Shown: positions 1 through 39,627 of the stretch, in pieces
Position numbering within the stretch: position 1 is the stretch's first letter
Layout: each line of letters begins with the position of its first letter
NCBI RefSeq assembly: GCF_964340395.1
Contig: NC_135550.1
Span: 24,971,676-25,035,675 of the forward strand
Reading direction: 5' to 3'
DNA length: 64,000 bases
DNA from: Glandiceps talaboti
Taxonomy: Eukaryota > Hemichordata > Enteropneusta > Spengelidae
Made by a program: the position numbers and the translations under genes
Notes under the pieces: generated by a model
The model's database searches: none
Told to the model about the DNA's origin: nothing
What the model saw: only the letters and a program-made list of their open reading frames with translations

Positions 1-351
1 CTTAATTGTGTCTTTCGAGTACCATCTATAAACTAGGTATGAAATATAAAGATGATGGGTTTAGAGTCTGGAGTTCCTACGTAAGCTTTTGACATTTCGT
101 CTTTTAACCTTTTTTACACAAAGGCATTATTATAACTGTGGCGTATAGTAGGACCTTTGGTAAACAACTATGGAAGATCCTAAATAACACATTACCAATC
201 CACAATCTCAAAGATATCATTTTAATTACTTATTAATTTGAATGTTTACATATGTATCTCGTATTTGTGTGTATATTTCTAGTGGTTGTTTTTGGTATGT
301 TTTATTGAAAGGTCCACTGACCTGAAATATCAAAGCTTGTATCGCGCTTAC

Positions 352-27824
<27,473 letters not shown>

Positions 27825-28420
27825 GCATCCTCTAACTGTGTCATCATCACTGAAGCATCCATATAAATGAGAATCTGTGATCTGCTTCTATGCGTTGCTT
27901 TTAACGTAAACATTACGCGCATGTGCAGGAAGGACTGCACGTCGACGTCGTCTCTCACCTTTTACGGTATGTGTAAACGTTGCATAAAACAAAGATATTC
28001 ACATTTCTGACCAGGATTTTTGGAAAAATGGCAGTGACAGGAAAGTGACAAAAGAATTCATGAATTTGATCATATATGTATTGTTCAAAATAATGAAAAT
28101 CTTTGTTTTCAAGAACAAATACTATCTCATTTAGTATAGGATATGACCTCTAAGACTATATTAACCTCTATCTACCTAGATAATCCAATACTGTTCATCT
28201 ATCGCTGTATCTGTATTACGTTCTCCCAAACCTGGAGCACGGTAATATACTGTAATGCCTGACCTTTGCCCCCATGGGACCACATCAAAGACAAACATAT
28301 ATGTCTCCACAATTTACGTAAAAAGAGTGACTTTGGCCTTGATACATCTAGTTCGATATAAACATTTCTTCTCCTCAAACATTTCTCCCCACACTCACCT
28401 TCTAACCATCCCATAGACAG
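27825..28420. other. Region upstream of the CNG ATG
   Basis: If 27824 is the true start, the 5' UTR and promoter should be here. No TATA box or CpG-rich core stands out. Confidence 0.3.
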
Positions 28421-28426
28421 ACGAAA

Positions 28427-28460
<34 letters not shown>

Positions 28461-28500
28461 AAAGAAAGACAGAGACACACACGCACATACATACATACAT

Positions 28501-28549
<49 letters not shown>
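28421..28549 (+). repeat. (CAGA)n-(CATA)n-(CA)n compound microsatellite
   Basis: Three successive simple blocks. Gives spurious VCVCVC and YVCMYVCM frames. Confidence 0.98.
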
Positions 28550-28550
<1 letters not shown>

Positions 28551-28916
28551 ACGCTTACATACACACATGTATGCATTCATCAAATTCATTTCTATACTAC
28601 CAAAATTACACGTGACATGCAAATGACTGCGGCAAATGGTTGATTAACAAATGGCTAATGAAAACAAGCAATACATGATTGCTTATTACATGGTAGTTTG
28701 ATCAAAATTAACACAGGGCAGAATCAGGAAATTGCAAACGTTGTCACTGTGTATAAGCTATGGTAACTTTCGATTTCGTGAATTATACTGCACTAGCTAA
28801 GAAAGCAGTTATGATACAATTTTGTTTACAGAGACAATGAACTCATGAAAAAATCGAATACTCTATACTTATATTATATGAATTCCAAAGCGTCTGCAAC
28901 ATTAGAATTCGATAGA

Positions 28917-28952
28917 TTCGTTTTGTTTTGTTTTGTTTTGTTTTGTTTTGTT
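28917..28952 (+). repeat. (TTTTG)n microsatellite
   Basis: Seven pentamer units. Confidence 0.97.
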
Positions 28953-29289
28953 TAGATCATTAGCATTGGACATGGAGAGATATTACAACGGCCAGGGTCA
29001 GGACTAAAGAGTGAAAATGTACACGAAATGCACATGGCGTCAAAGTATAAGTGTTGTCATCTTGCAAGCTAAACTATAAATCAAAATTATAAGGATCGAT
29101 TTAGCGAATCATTTGGTGTATAATGAATGTAGAAATTAACTGCTTAGCAAAATATAAAAACTCACACAAAGAGGGGAGATATGTACCCCGAAAAGTATAA
29201 ATTTATAAAAAGGATTATTTATTACACTATTGGTTGATAAAATTAACTTTGTTTGTATACATACGCACACGACTAAAATTCATCATCAG

Positions 29290-29600
29290 TCCTGTAACAG
29301 GGATGTGGCAGGGCTGACACAGCCATGACCAACAGTGGCTGTGCAGTGGTATATGGATTCTGGCTTGTGTCGGGGCTAAAGCAGGCCTGCTGTATCAGAG
29401 CTATAATGGGGATGTGACAGGGTTGATACGGCCATGTCCAACAGGAAGTGCGAAGGCATATGGATTCATGGTTGTGCCAGGACTGTAGCAGGTCTACCCA
29501 TCAGTGATGTGATAGGTTTGTCTTATCAGTACAGCAGCAGGCCTGACCCACATCAGTACTGTAGCAGGCCTGTCTCAGTACTATAGCAGCCTATCAATGC
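29290..29600 (+). repeat. Degenerate ~115-bp tandem repeat
   Basis: Two long units share GGGATGTG(G/A)CAGGG, GCCATG(A/T)CCAACAG, ATATGGATTC and GTAGCAGG(C/T)CT blocks. Shorter copies of the last block (AGTACTGTAGCAGGCCTGTC) follow. Origin unknown. Confidence 0.8.
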
Positions 29601-30662
29601 TGCAGCATATAAGTCTTACCAGTGATTTAACAGACTTGTCTTATCAGTACTGCAACTGGCTAGTTCCATCAGTGTGGCAGCATGACAACAAAGTGTCAAT
29701 ATCCCAGCTGGGGTTGTACCAGGACTACTGTATGCTTCCGATAGGTGAGATACATCAATCACCTTTTACGATGCGTATACAAAGTAATGAACTGTTTCAG
29801 AATTAATTTCTTCATGAAATGATTTGTAACACATACGTGCGGACACACGAACTCTTTGTTTTATGACTTTCTCAAAAAACAGTTGATATAACAGTCATAA
29901 TGTTAATAATAAAAATTCACATTTACCTCATAGCTCTTTAATTCTACTTTAATATGCTCAATTCAAAAGTCTACACCCACATTATCAAAGTCGAGTTTTC
30001 ATCTTAGCATTTGACATTTGATCTTTATCGTCAAGGCCAAATGGTCAAACTTGGTCTGTGCATCCTATACCTTAAGATACCGTTGATCGAAGTAGTCAAC
30101 AATATGCAAAACCTTACGTGAAGCATTCAGTTTGTAAGTGGTGTCGTTACATGTGATTAAAATGTGAACAGTTTGGTGAATAACGTCTAGATTCAAATAT
30201 ACTCCCTATGATGCAACATTCTAAATAAAGAAAAAATGATTTTACAATAGTCACAAAGACATCGTTTTTAATCTTTCAATCAATATTGTATGCTGACAGC
30301 GATTGCTCTGTATTAAGCAAATGATATTAATGATCATGTTGGCGATATCAAGTTACACAACCCAATCAACCATGGGACGTGCGTTGTGTTGTATTACATA
30401 GCACTACATTTAAAGAAATCATCAGTAATCTACTGTATTATATACTTTCCTTTGTCCAATATTCTAATTGATTTAAATTTCGGCATTTTCTCAGTACAAA
30501 TAAAAACTACACATTTAATGTATTGTCTTCCTATCGAATTACATTGTGATTAGTTATAGAGAATAATTTTGGAAAAGGAAGAGATATGTTGCAAGCAGAT
30601 TGGAAGAAGAAATAATTAGAAAACCGTGTCTCGAGTTTACTTGCAGTCGAAACATAATATAG

Positions 30663-30797
30663 ATGGAGCTAGCTGTCCTTGTCTGCGCAATTGTCACTTT
30701 CGTTCAATGCCTATATGGCAGCCGGAAACTATTGGAAGTTGATCGTGACGAACAAGATGCCATCTCGTGCTTGAAAGGAAAATTAGAGGATGCGTAA
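30663..30797 (+). CDS. Small secreted-peptide-like open frame or first exon
   Basis: 44 codons from ATG: MELAVLVCAIVTFVQCLYG, a good signal-peptide shape, then SRKLLEVDRDEQDAISCLKG and KLEDA before TAA. The start lies 18 bases after a good acceptor (GAGTTTACTTGCAG), and GATGC|GTAACC near the end could be a donor. So it may be a spliced coding exon rather than a complete gene. One cysteine in the mature part. No family recognised and no second exon identified. Confidence 0.4.
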   Translation: MELAVLVCAIVTFVQCLYGSRKLLEVDRDEQDAISCLKGKLEDA

Positions 30798-31080
30798 CCA
30801 TGGTAACGTGTTAGGAATTGCATTTATCAGTTCTCAAGAAAGAAATAATTAACCACGGCCATTGAATTCTGACCTTATTAGTCAAGTTGGGCAGCTTTCT
30901 TTTAAGTCGTTCAAGTGAGATGGTAGCAGGAATAAAGGCTCCAGATAACTACTTCAGTACTGTGTTGTTTTAGTCTTAAAGTTATGTTATGTGGCATTAT
31001 GTTGATGTGGTGTTATGTTGATGTGTTGTTATGCGATGTGTTGTGGTGTGATGTGATGTGATGTGATGTGATGTGATGTT

Positions 31081-31166
31081 AAGTTATGTTATGTTATACT
31101 ATGTTATGTTATGTTAGGTTAGGTTAGGTTAGGTTAGGTTAGGTTAGGTTTAGGTTAGGTTAGGTT
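31081..31166 (+). repeat. (TTATG)n-(TTAGG)n pentanucleotide array
   Basis: About six GTTAT units change into about eleven GTTAG units. TTAGG is the arthropod-type telomere unit, but the graded change from TTATG suggests local microsatellite evolution. Confidence 0.93.
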
Positions 31167-31169
31167 ACA

Positions 31170-33270
31170 CAACTGAAAAATAACTGAGGCACTCCGTCAT
31201 CCAAAGCGGATTGCACCAAAACGTTCTATAAAAGTGAGAACTTTTAGAGCAAATTTGGCAAATATTGGATTCTTCATATACGCTGCAATATTATTTTGAA
31301 TTGACGAGTTGAAATATTTCAGTTCTTGTTAATCTCCTCTTAATATAATGCTCATTCATTTCAATATTCGTTAGGCCTCAATAAGGTCTTACCTAATATT
31401 TGTATAAAAGTGATAACTCTTCCAGCAAATTTATCGAATATTGGACTCTGAAATATATTAGAATTGACCAGTTTAAAAATGTTGGTTTGTGTTAATTTTC
31501 CCTGTGAATAATATTCATTCATTTTTTATATTGGTTCGATCTCCCTTCGTTCAGACCTTTTCATTGTTAATACACCGAAGGATGGAAAACGAAAAGAAAG
31601 CAATAATGGTTACAGGGCTATACTGGTTTCATCATTTATGGAATAATTCAAATAATGTTGCATTCATTTGGGTTTGCTGTTATATTATAATTTATTACAT
31701 CTAACATCCTTATATGACAGTGATATCATAATCAAATGGGAGATTTATTGTTTTTATCATTACAACATTTTGAAACGTCTACATTTTGCATCTAAATCCA
31801 ACGTTGAACTGCTGAACTAGCGACCTATCATACACGTATATCAGATTGAGTTTGTTAGTGAAACAAGGAAAACATAGCTAATGGCCGTTCCATTTACAGA
31901 TGATTTGATGAACGACTAGGTTTTTTTAACCACGGTCAGCAGAATGATTTTCAGTGCAGAAAGTAAACAAAATGTCACAAAATTACCTGGTGTGTCTACC
32001 CCTGCATTATTGATTGCGAGAAAATGGTTTCTTTTTTTTGTGCACTGGACATATATCGACTTAACTCGACAATTTTATGGTAAATGTACGCGATACAATA
32101 CTTTGTACATTTCAATGACTATATCCAACAGTATATAGAGATGATCTGTCATTTGATATCTAGCGGGTTCAACATATCATGCTGAACACATTAATACCGT
32201 TTATTACGTGCATTGCAATCACGGAAGTAACTTCACTCTATTTTGTATATACAATTTGCAGGCGTACAGAAACATATAGAACATCAAGACATTGGATCAT
32301 CATAAATTACTGGAATTAAAAAATACGTTAGCCTGGAATCCATTGGGAAATAAGCCCATTCGCATGAATTCCAGGCTAGGCTGACTTCTACACATGGGTA
32401 CTCACTATAGTTACTAATGATAACACAACCCTAGGCAGTGATATCAAAAACTACATTTACATTATATTTGATAGATGTACTCAACGTAAGAATTCACCAC
32501 TCCTTGACATACAAAAAATGAACTGTGTACAGTTGAATTAAACACGCTTCTATTGGCTGTACCAGCATGCCATCATAGTTAGCGTGACATACTGACATGT
32601 CTCTTCATTAAGTGATTTCTGACAAATGTACTAAAGCAGCTTCCGGAGAGAGTTATTCAAGAATACCAACCACTATTTCTTCTGAGATGGAAAATATGAA
32701 CGATGGCGTATCATAAATTTCAAGAAAGGTTAGAGGCTCAGTTTCTCTTAAAAGTTGACATTGTCCTATAATTGGGGTTAAATTAATGTATATACTACCC
32801 TTGTTTATTTACAATACTTTTTATATTATGTCAACTTGTTATTCATATTCAATTTGGAATGATCCTGATGTCATTAAGTATATTTAGGTCATATATTTAA
32901 TATCATTGACGGTAAATGAGGTCGTATTCACTGAAATTAGCACAACCCGAAGGAATTAAGATTGGGATTGATCTGTCTATGTATATCAGCTGTATTGTCG
33001 TGAATATAGAAAGTTTATACATGTATATGATGTTAATTAGCAATGAAGAACCTTGCCGGGTAATTCTCTGTGAATAACCTTTGCGAATCACATAAAGGTG
33101 TGTTCGGATAACAGCTACAAGAAGATTTAAGAGTTGAATTATTCCCTTTTTATGATACACTCAACAACATGTCAGTATTACAAAATGTACGAACGAATCT
33201 GAAATAGGACAATATTGAAATGATATTTTCAGTAACATACAATGGTTTTCTCATAACAGTTAAGATTTAT
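31170..33270. other. Gene-free stretch
   Basis: No supported exon. A hairpin with perfect 11-bp arms (TAGCCTGGAAT at 32329-32339, ATTCCAGGCTA at 32368-32378) is the only structured feature. Confidence 0.45.
32329..32378. repeat. Hairpin, 11-bp perfect arms
   Basis: TAGCCTGGAAT and ATTCCAGGCTA with a further inner TGGG/CCCA pairing. Looks like a small palindromic dispersed repeat. Confidence 0.85.
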
Positions 33271-33422
33271 TTTTTTGAATACATTGAAGGCAGCGCTACG
33301 GGTAACCTTAGAAAGTTGGACCGGCAGTTGTGGGGGTCGATTTTTTTACGGTAGCGCTGCGTACGAGCTTGCCCGCAAACCCCCCCCCCCCCATCCCCAT
33401 TACACACACACGCGCACGCATG

Positions 33423-33578
33423 GCGTCAGGGTACGTCACAACGAGAACACGGCGTTAGGGTTACGGCACAACGAGAACACGGCGTTAGGGTTACGGCACA
33501 ACGAGAACACGGCGTTAGGGTTACGGCACAACGAGAACACGGCGTTAGGGTTACGGCACAACGAGAACACGGCGTCAG
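33423..33578 (+). repeat. 30-bp minisatellite, about five units
   Basis: Unit GCGTTAGGGTTACGGCACAA-CGAGAACACG; the first copy is variant. It produces the open frame HNENTALGLR and its antisense, which I do not regard as a gene. Foldback element 2 lies 30 bases downstream. Confidence 0.97.
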
Positions 33579-33603
33579 AGACGTCTATGCCACTACAACA
33601 AGG

Positions 33604-33609
33604 CGTCAG
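33604..33609 (+). repeat. Candidate target-site duplication, left of foldback element 2
   Basis: CGTCAG immediately precedes the left terminus and CGTCAG (36360-36365) immediately follows the right terminus. CGTCAG also occurs nearby in the flanks, so chance cannot be excluded. Confidence 0.55.
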
Positions 33610-33625
33610 TACGAAAGCCGTCAGG

Positions 33626-33715
33626 GGACTTCCGACTTCCAACTTCCAACTTCCAACTTCCGACTTCCAACTTCCAACTTCCGACTTCCAACTTCCAACT
33701 TCCAACTTCCAACTT
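33626..33715 (-). repeat. 7-bp satellite array, left arm of foldback element 2
   Basis: About 13 units of RACTTCC. Confidence 0.95.
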
Positions 33716-33724
33716 CGTGTGTAT

Positions 33725-34612
33725 ATTTTACTTTATACCAAATAGGCCAGGATGGTATATTTTACTGTATACAAATAGACCAGGATGGTATGTTTTACAG
33801 TATACCAAATGGGCCAGGATGGTATATTTTACATTATACCAAATAGGCCAGGATGGTATGTTTTGCTTTATACCAAATAGGACAGGATGGTATGTTTTAC
33901 TGTATACCGAATAGGCCAGGATGGTATGTTTTACAGTATACCAAATAGGCCAGGATGGTATATTTTACTCTATACCAAATGGGCCATGATGGTATATTTT
34001 ACTTTATACCAAATAGGACAGGATGGTATGTTTTACTGTATACCGAATAGGCCAGGATGGTATGTTTTACAGTATACCAAATAGGCCAGGATGGTATGTT
34101 TTACTCTATACCAAATGGGCCATGATGGTTTATTTTACTTTATACCAAATAAGACAGGATGGTATGTTTTACTGTATACAAATAGACCAGGATGGTATGT
34201 TTTACAGTATACCAAATGGGCCAGGATGGTATATTTTATATTATACCAAATAGGCCAGGATGGTATGTTTTACTTTATACCAAATAGGACAGGATGGTAT
34301 GTTTTACTGTATACCGAATAGGCCAGGATGGTATGTTTTACAGTATACCAAATAGGCCAGGATGGTATATTTTACTCTATACTAAATGGGCCAGGATGGT
34401 ATATTTTACTTTATACCAAATGGGCCAGGATGGTATGTTTTACTGCATACCAAATATGCCAGGATGGTATGTTTTACTGTATACCAAAATAGGCCAGGAT
34501 GGTATATTTTACTTTATACATAATGGGCCAGAATGGTATGTTTTACTTTATACCAAATGGGCCAGGATGGGAAGACTGTATACCTAATGGGCCAGGATAT
34601 ATATATTTTCTT
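33725..34612 (+). repeat. 34-bp tandem repeat, about 25 units (left arm of foldback element 2)
   Basis: Unit of the form CCAGGATGGTATGTTTTACT GTATACCAAATAGG with period 34-35. Units vary at a few positions (RTA, AGTATA/CTTTATA, ATAGG/ATGGG). Confidence 0.97.
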
Positions 34613-34815
34613 GCAAGTAGATATAGGTTAGCTTTGTTAGTTCAGATGTTCATGGGATGTTTGCAAGGAAGGTAAAATAAGTCAGGAAAGAAGGCAATTT
34701 AAGAATTTTGGAAAATTAGAAGATGAGTGAAGTTATGGGGCACAAAATGTAAATGTTGTATTCTATATTGTCATAATATTTGCAAGAAATCACTGTGTTG
34801 TTGTAAATTTATTGA

Positions 34816-34946
34816 GAACTTCCAACTTCCGACTTCCGACTTCCAACTTCCAACTTCCAACTTCCGACTTCCAACTTCCAACTTCCGACTTCCAACTTCC
34901 GACTTCCAACTTCCGACTTCCAACTTCCAACTTCTGACTTCCAACT
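34816..34946 (-). repeat. 7-bp satellite array, middle of foldback element 2
   Basis: About 18 units of RACTTCC in the same orientation as the left-arm array. Confidence 0.95.
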
Positions 34947-35105
34947 TATGTATGTATACATGTGTGTATGTATGTATGTATGTATGTATGTATGTATGTA
35001 TGTATGTATGTATGTATGTATGTATGGATGGATGGATGGATGGATGGATGGATGGATGGATGGATGGATGTATGTATGTATGTATGTATGTATGTATGTA
35101 TGTAT
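34947..35105 (+). repeat. (TATG)n-(GATG)n-(TATG)n microsatellite
   Basis: ATGT units, a block of ATGG units, then ATGT again, directly after the heptamer array. Confidence 0.98.
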
Positions 35106-35131
35106 GAGCACAAGGATCAGCGAGCATGTAA

Positions 35132-35212
35132 TTGATTGATTGCTCGATCGATCGATCGATTGATTGATTGATTATTTTATTGTTTGGTTGAATGATTGAT
35201 CGATTGAATGAT
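35132..35212 (+). repeat. (GATT)n/(GATC)n array
   Basis: Imperfect GATTGATT and CGATCGAT runs. Confidence 0.85.
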
Positions 35213-35523
35213 TATTTTCTGTGGTGAAATAACAGTTATTTTGTGTGTGATATTGATGAATCGACTCACTGATTATTGTGGTGATATAAAATATTTTTCT
35301 TCTTTCCCTGGCCACTTTTCTCTCTTTCAGCTGTACATAACTATCTCTTTATTGACTTAATAAAGACAACTTGTCCATTCTTCTCTTATCTAAATTAAAA
35401 CACCCCCTAATCTCATAATTAGCCGTGTTCAGTTACCACGAAAATAGACTTTATCTCTAATCTACTGGGTGATTATCACACCAGACAAACACTCAAATAT
35501 GCACTAACAAGGAAGAATACTAG

Positions 35524-35722
<199 letters not shown>

Positions 35723-35782
35723 TATATATTAGATGGAGGGACGGGGGGGGGGACGATGGACAATTGGTATCAATCAAGACTC

Positions 35783-36172
35783 ACCATCCTGGCCTATACC
35801 AGCCTGGTGCATTTGGTATTAATCAAGACTTCCCATTCTGGCCCCTGTGGTATACAGTAAAACATACCATCCTGACCCATCTGGTATAAATCAAGACTTA
35901 CTATCCTGGCCCATTTGGTATACAGTAAAACGTACCATCCTGGTCCATTTGCTATACAGTAAAACATACCATCCTGGCCCATTTGGTATAAAGTAAAACA
36001 TACCATCCTGGCCTATTTGGTATACAGTAAAATATACCAACCTGGCCCATTTGATATACAGTAAAATATACCAACCTGGCCCATTTGGTATAAAGTGAAA
36101 TATGCCATCCTGGTCCATTTGGTATATTGTAAAACATACCATCCTGGTCTATTTGGTATAAAGTAAAATACA
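35783..36172 (-). repeat. 34-bp tandem repeat, inverted (right arm of foldback element 2)
   Basis: About 11 units that are the reverse complement of the 33725-34612 array (ACCATCCTGGCCCATTTGGT core). Confidence 0.97.
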
Positions 36173-36177
36173 CACGA

Positions 36178-36343
36178 AGTTGGAAGTTGGAAGTTGGAAG
36201 TTGGAAGTCGGAAGTTGGAAGTTGGAAGTTGGAAGTTGGAAGTCGGAAGTTGGAAGTCGGAAGTTGGAAGTTGGAAGTCGGAAGTCGGAAGTTGGAAGTT
36301 GGAAGTCGGAAGTTGGAAGTTGGAAGTTGGAAGTCGGAAGTCC
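36178..36343 (+). repeat. 7-bp satellite array, right arm of foldback element 2
   Basis: About 24 units of GGAAGTY, complementary to the left-arm array and roughly twice as long. Confidence 0.95.
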
Positions 36344-36365
36344 CCTGACGGCTTTCGTACGTCAG

Positions 36366-37771
36366 GGCTACGTCAGACTATGAACTGTTCAATTTACAAT
36401 TCTCCTACTTCATGGGATGGACAATTTCACAGATTTGGTGTTACATCTACATGTCTCCAAATGATCCTTATTGCCGTGTCTTATTGTTATTATAATTTAT
36501 GTTTTTATTCTTTTTATTTACTAATGTCTTATACAAATCATGCACACTTGATGTTGTTGTTACCATAAATTCGTTGGTCTCCAAAAGATCTAAGCCAAGG
36601 TTCTAGTAGCATAAAAGGTGACAAGATTTCTGTGAGATGCAACGACCCACTCTCCAACGCATGATGGGGTGGGCGAATTTCATTAAGTATGACTATTGCG
36701 TCATAAAATATAAAGATAACTAATTGAAATGAAATCTCAAATCAAATGATAATGCAGTACAAATATACAAAATGTCAATTGTTACGACATACTTGTACAT
36801 TATTTAAAATACACTAGAATTGTTTACCTTGGTCCATAATGCAATCTCGGTCTAAAAAAAATGTTTCTATAATTTATTCGTTTTAATAATTAATCGATTT
36901 TCTATATTATTAGTTGTATTGTCAGAATTTAACACTTCCTTTAATAATATATTATTCCATAATGTAAACTAGCCAACTCTTTGTCCATTTGCCAAATTAG
37001 AAAATATACTATTCCAAATTCGATTCCAAATGCATTATCATTTTATGTTTCATTTCTATTCCGTGTTGCTTCGAACCAGACAGGAAAGTTGTTTGGTACA
37101 AGAACTTATTTTTATTGATAGTTGAGTGTTTCTTTATCTCCGAGCTTGGATTTGTTATGGCTTTGGGAAGCCTTCAGTAATTACAAGAGTTGAGGAGGGG
37201 GGGGGGGGGTGGAAATCAAGCATAGTATATTCAACTATCGCAAGTCCCTGTTCAAAACCGTCTTGCCCAAAATATTTAACATCGCCCCTAAAGGGTTAGC
37301 TCTAGCTATGTATTGGGGTTAGTTACTCTGGCTAATGACAGCAATAAGGGTTAGCCAAAATCACCAGTCCTTGGGGGGGGGAATCAGAAGCTGAAGTTGA
37401 AGATTTTAGAATTGAAATGGCTGCATTTGGTGATGACCCTTTAGATCACCATTATGCTAAAAGCTTCTAAATCTCTTAATCTCTCTATACTCAATCTTTG
37501 CACACTGATTTTTTTTCAATCACAGTTTTCTCAGAAAAGCTGAAATTGTTTCAAACTAAATATCCAAAGACGAGTACAGTTTCAAAACTCTAAAAAGTTG
37601 CGTATACGTACGTACACATACGCATCGCCTCTGGACGAAATCTCGTAATACATGAGACTTGCTATACCTTACGGTTGAGGACTCCAAAACCTCGCGATAG
37701 TTTGTGACATCACTACCCGCCATTTTGGAAAATACATGTTTTCAGCGTCGTACGATGTCGTGTAGACTGTA
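36366..37771. other. Gene-free stretch
   Basis: Unique sequence with runs of G at about 37197-37209 and 37373. No exon supported. Confidence 0.45.
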
Positions 37772-37958
37772 GACTGTCGACAGTCGCTCGCGCCTTTTTT
37801 CCCTGCGTTTTATCTAAACTTAACGAGAGATCGAGGGCCGAAGGCCTCAGTATACGATTATAGTAGTATTGCGCAGGTGATCGGAGCGCCGCAACGACTT
37901 AAGTTTAGATAAAATGTAAGGAAAAAGAGGCGCGAGCAACTGCAAACTGTCGACAGTC
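37772..37958. mobile_element. Inverted-repeat MITE-like element
   Basis: Left arm GACTGTCGACAGTCGCTCGC ... TTTTATCTAAACTTAA opposes right arm TTAAGTTTAGATAAAA ... GGCGCGAGC ... ACTGTCGACAGTC. Arms are about 50-60 bp with small gaps around a 75-bp centre. The outer end is itself the palindrome GACTGTCGACAGTC. GC content is higher than the surroundings. Confidence 0.7.
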
Positions 37959-38244
37959 TAGCCGAGCGAGCGGCCGCCTGACCCTTTTAGACGTAATGTA
38001 TACTCTGATTTGCATAACATTGACCATTTCATGAATTGGACAGTTTCCCCGATGGGGTGTAATATATACAAGCATATAATTACTTACTTGCACTGATACG
38101 AACATGAGTTATATTGATATATTACGATACATACACAGTTTTTATCACTTCTACATGGTCAGGGTGTTTGCTTTTTCTATCAGATTTATGTTTAAATTAA
38201 AAACAGAAAGCCTGCTGTTGTGTTAAGAATTATTTCAGCCTTAC

Positions 38245-38293
38245 TTGATGAACAAATCTGGACCTATTTCCTCCAAGCGCCAAGTTTCTGCCT
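38245..38293 (-). CDS. Unassigned coding exon candidate
   Basis: Acceptor TTTCGTTTTGTAG and donor ATCAA|GTAAGG. In the frame that joins to the exon at 39628 it reads (E)AETWRLEEIGPDLFI(K/N), phase 1 in and phase 2 out. Alternative frame GRNLALGGNRSRFVHQ is also open. Family not recognised. It lies on the same strand as, and 5' of, the CNG gene. Its phase would fit a splice to a possible acceptor just upstream of the 27824 ATG, so it may be a 5' exon of that gene. Confidence 0.45.
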
Positions 38294-39627
38294 CTACAAA
38301 ACGAAAAAAATATTTATTTGTGATGTAGGTAAAACGCTGTGGTCAAATTGAAAGCTAACCTATTATGCATATTGTTGGAACTGCTAAGTTACTGAAATGT
38401 ATCATCTAATATTCTTTTCTTTTAATACACTCTGTATGGTTACATAATTATTTTAAAAATAACTAAAAAGTTTATCATGTTCATAAATATATTTAGATTA
38501 AATTTTACACAGTATATTTAAAAAGCGTATGTGGACTGTATGTTTCCAAGGCAATTGCCATCGCTTTTTACCTCACATCTTTACTGGTACAGTACACTTT
38601 AACAAACAGACCGTTACAACGATTTCATAAATATCAAACTTCTGATGTGAACGTTGTATAATATAATTCACAAGAGTCACATCTGTGCCTCAAGTAACAG
38701 ACGACATTTCCATTTAATTTTCTATGCTTCAACGAACAACGTCTTCTGTGTCGTCTGTTGAATCCTTTGACTTTGAGCTGTTCAAAATGTGTTTGTCTGT
38801 CTGTCTGTATATATGCCTGTATACATGTGCCTGTGTGTGTGTGTGTGTCTGTGCACTCTGTATGTCAAAAAAACTTGGGATGCCTAGATCCGTTTCAATT
38901 TTGAATAAATCAAGTAATGCATATAATTTGTGCATATTCGTGGTTTTCGAAATAGCATCTTGTACCTTGAAAATAATCACTAATTTTTGAACCGAAACAT
39001 ACAATACTGTGAACGATTATATCCAATTAAAAATTTTTTCCCGAGATATAATAAACCTAAGTTAAAATACAGATAGGTCTAATTTTGATTGATGAATTTG
39101 TCCTTCACTATACAAAAAAAATATTATATTGATACACTGTCAGCATCAACGTTATAATATATTTGATTACTGACTTTCAATTGTAGACGTACGTTTCAAT
39201 TAGTTTAGAATGTATTTGTAGGATATTAACAATCCTAATGATTCGCTGAAATGAAAGCAACATTTTGGAACGTAATGGCCATTGGGCTTGACAATGTGAT
39301 TGCCAGTTTTTATCCGTGCACAGTAGTTACAATATCAATGAATTTTGAAATTGTCACCGTAAACCTTACGTCATATGAAGTCTAGTACTTACACTCTGAG
39401 TGTGAAAACGCAATGTTTGATCAGTTTTTGAAAGATATGTGTAAGTCAGCTTATAAACCTTGCTAACCTCAGACCACCAAGATGGTCTGAGATCTAACCA
39501 AAATATAGAGCGGTGATATTTGTGGCTTCAACCTCTCATCTCCTGTAAGAATGAACTTTCAGCTATGGTTTCTTTTCTTCTATATTTGCTAACAGTACAT
39601 TCAATCTATTGAGAAGTTTTTACCAAC
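38294..39627. other. Gene-free stretch between two exon candidates
   Basis: AT-rich. Holds a (GTCT)/(GT) patch at 38791-38852 and a perfect 9-bp hairpin, CTCAGACCA-ccaaga-TGGTCTGAG, at 39469-39492. Confidence 0.5.

Noticed and set aside
33275-33745. 156-codon plus-strand open frame (RHNENTALGL repeats)
   Set aside because: It is the 30-bp minisatellite followed by the heptamer array read as protein; there is no unique coding sequence.
33717-34587. Series of GWYVLLYTK / QDGMFY open frames as a repetitive protein
   Set aside because: They arise from a 34-35-bp non-coding tandem repeat in the arms of a foldback element, with register shifts and mirrored copies.
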